Of a DNA stretch of 48,464 nt, positions 48,229-48,464 are shown piece by piece. The notes beneath the pieces were generated by a model, which was not told the DNA's origin, ran no database searches, and worked only from the letters and a program-made list of their open reading frames with translations. The translations under genes were made by a program, and so were the position numbers. Each line of letters begins with the position of its first letter. Positions within the stretch are counted from its first letter, which is position 1. The DNA is from Rhodobacteraceae bacterium KLH11 (GTDB lineage Bacteria > Pseudomonadota > Alphaproteobacteria > Rhodobacterales > Rhodobacteraceae): NCBI GenBank assembly GCA_000158135.1, contig DS999534.1:17048-65511 (forward strand), given 5' to 3'.

Positions 48229-48464
48229 ATGAACGCCCATTTGAAGGCGCAGTTTCGCGAACCTGAAACCTACCCCGTGCTGCCAGAAGGTATGCAGCGC
48301 AGTGATGTGGAGCGCCTGATGCGCCGCATCGGCAAAACAATCGGCATGACCGATGGTCAGATCAACGTCCTGGAACTGATGATTCAGGAGACACGGCCGT
48401 CCGACTGGATCGATCCGCACACGCAACCTGTTTGTCACACAAGCCAAACCAACATCGCATATCT
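48229..48464 (+). CDS. possible plasmid replication initiator (RepC-like), N-terminus, cut by the window end
   Basis: 78 codons visible, from the ATG at 48229 with GAGGAG eight bases upstream. MRRIGKTIGMTDGQINVLEL followed by MIQETRPSDWIDPHTQPVCH and TSQTNIAY recalls the N-terminal winged-helix part of RepC-type replication proteins (TD-Q-vLE-L, DW-d-...vc--sq--ia). The identification is from memory and weak. If right, it shows that this window comes from a replicon and not an integrated element. The rest of the gene is beyond the right edge. Confidence 0.45.
   Translation, partial: MNAHLKAQFREPETYPVLPEGMQRSDVERLMRRIGKTIGMTDGQINVLELMIQETRPSDWIDPHTQPVCHTSQTNIAY

Noticed and set aside
48121..48447. 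Minus-strand frame of 108 codons at the right edge
   Set aside because: Antisense to the putative rep gene, which has a good RBS and start.
1..48464. CRISPR array
   Set aside because: No regularly spaced direct repeats were noticed on reading; no cas-like genes.

Overview
The window looks like part of a conjugative plasmid from a marine-type alphaproteobacterium, most likely Rhodobacterales. The reasons are its moderately GC-rich coding sequence, a complete VirB/VirD4 type IV secretion (T4SS) locus with alphaproteobacterial gene content (DUF1173 protein, small Cys-rich protein), a VirD2-like relaxase, and a possible plasmid replication initiator at the right edge. Species and family names are inferred from protein appearance only; no database was searched.

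Layout. Positions 1-6000 are a mosaic of remnants: an IS66-type transposase tail, a truncated VCBS/cadherin-type surface protein, a lower-GC pair made of a B12-dependent radical SAM enzyme and an MFS exporter, and a small Cys-rich conserved protein. Positions 6000-8890 are the mobilisation module: a hairpin-rich non-coding stretch with a candidate oriT, a ribbon-helix-helix relaxosome protein, and the relaxase. Positions 8890-16000 are an accessory island with two DUF3800 proteins, a DUF5677 protein, a HEPN-like protein, an HNH-type zinc protein, a small membrane protein, fragments of a Tn3 transposase and a phage tail gene D, a decayed tRNA-Leu, and a 119-bp duplication of the relaxase 3' end.

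Positions 16299-46076 hold about 36 genes, all on the minus strand and nearly all joined by ATGA, GTGA or TGATG overlaps or gaps of a few bases. Read in the direction of transcription: a type IVb (R64/IncI thin-pilus-like) pilus set (PilL/TcpQ, PilN, PilO, three unknown secreted proteins, PilP, PilQ, small membrane protein, PilR, PilS, two PilV-like pilins, prepilin peptidase), then a TSCPD-like protein and DUF1173, then VirB1-B2-B3-B4-B7-B5-x-B6-B8-B9-B10 (split into two genes)-TSCPD-like-B11-VirD4, and last a protein built from the relaxase C-terminal domain. A near-consensus promoter sits just upstream, directly after an unusual triple-HTH regulator gene. Positions 46972-48464 hold a divergent secreted conserved protein and the start of a possible replication gene.

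How it could work together (inference): the thin pilus brings cells together, the VirB channel and VirD4 export the VirD2-like relaxase with its DNA, and the shared C-terminal domain of the relaxase and the last operon protein acts as the export or docking signal. The most unusual points are the fusion of pilus and T4SS into one operon, the stand-alone relaxase-tail protein, the split VirB10, the paired TSCPD-like proteins and the tandem pilins ending in CxGC.
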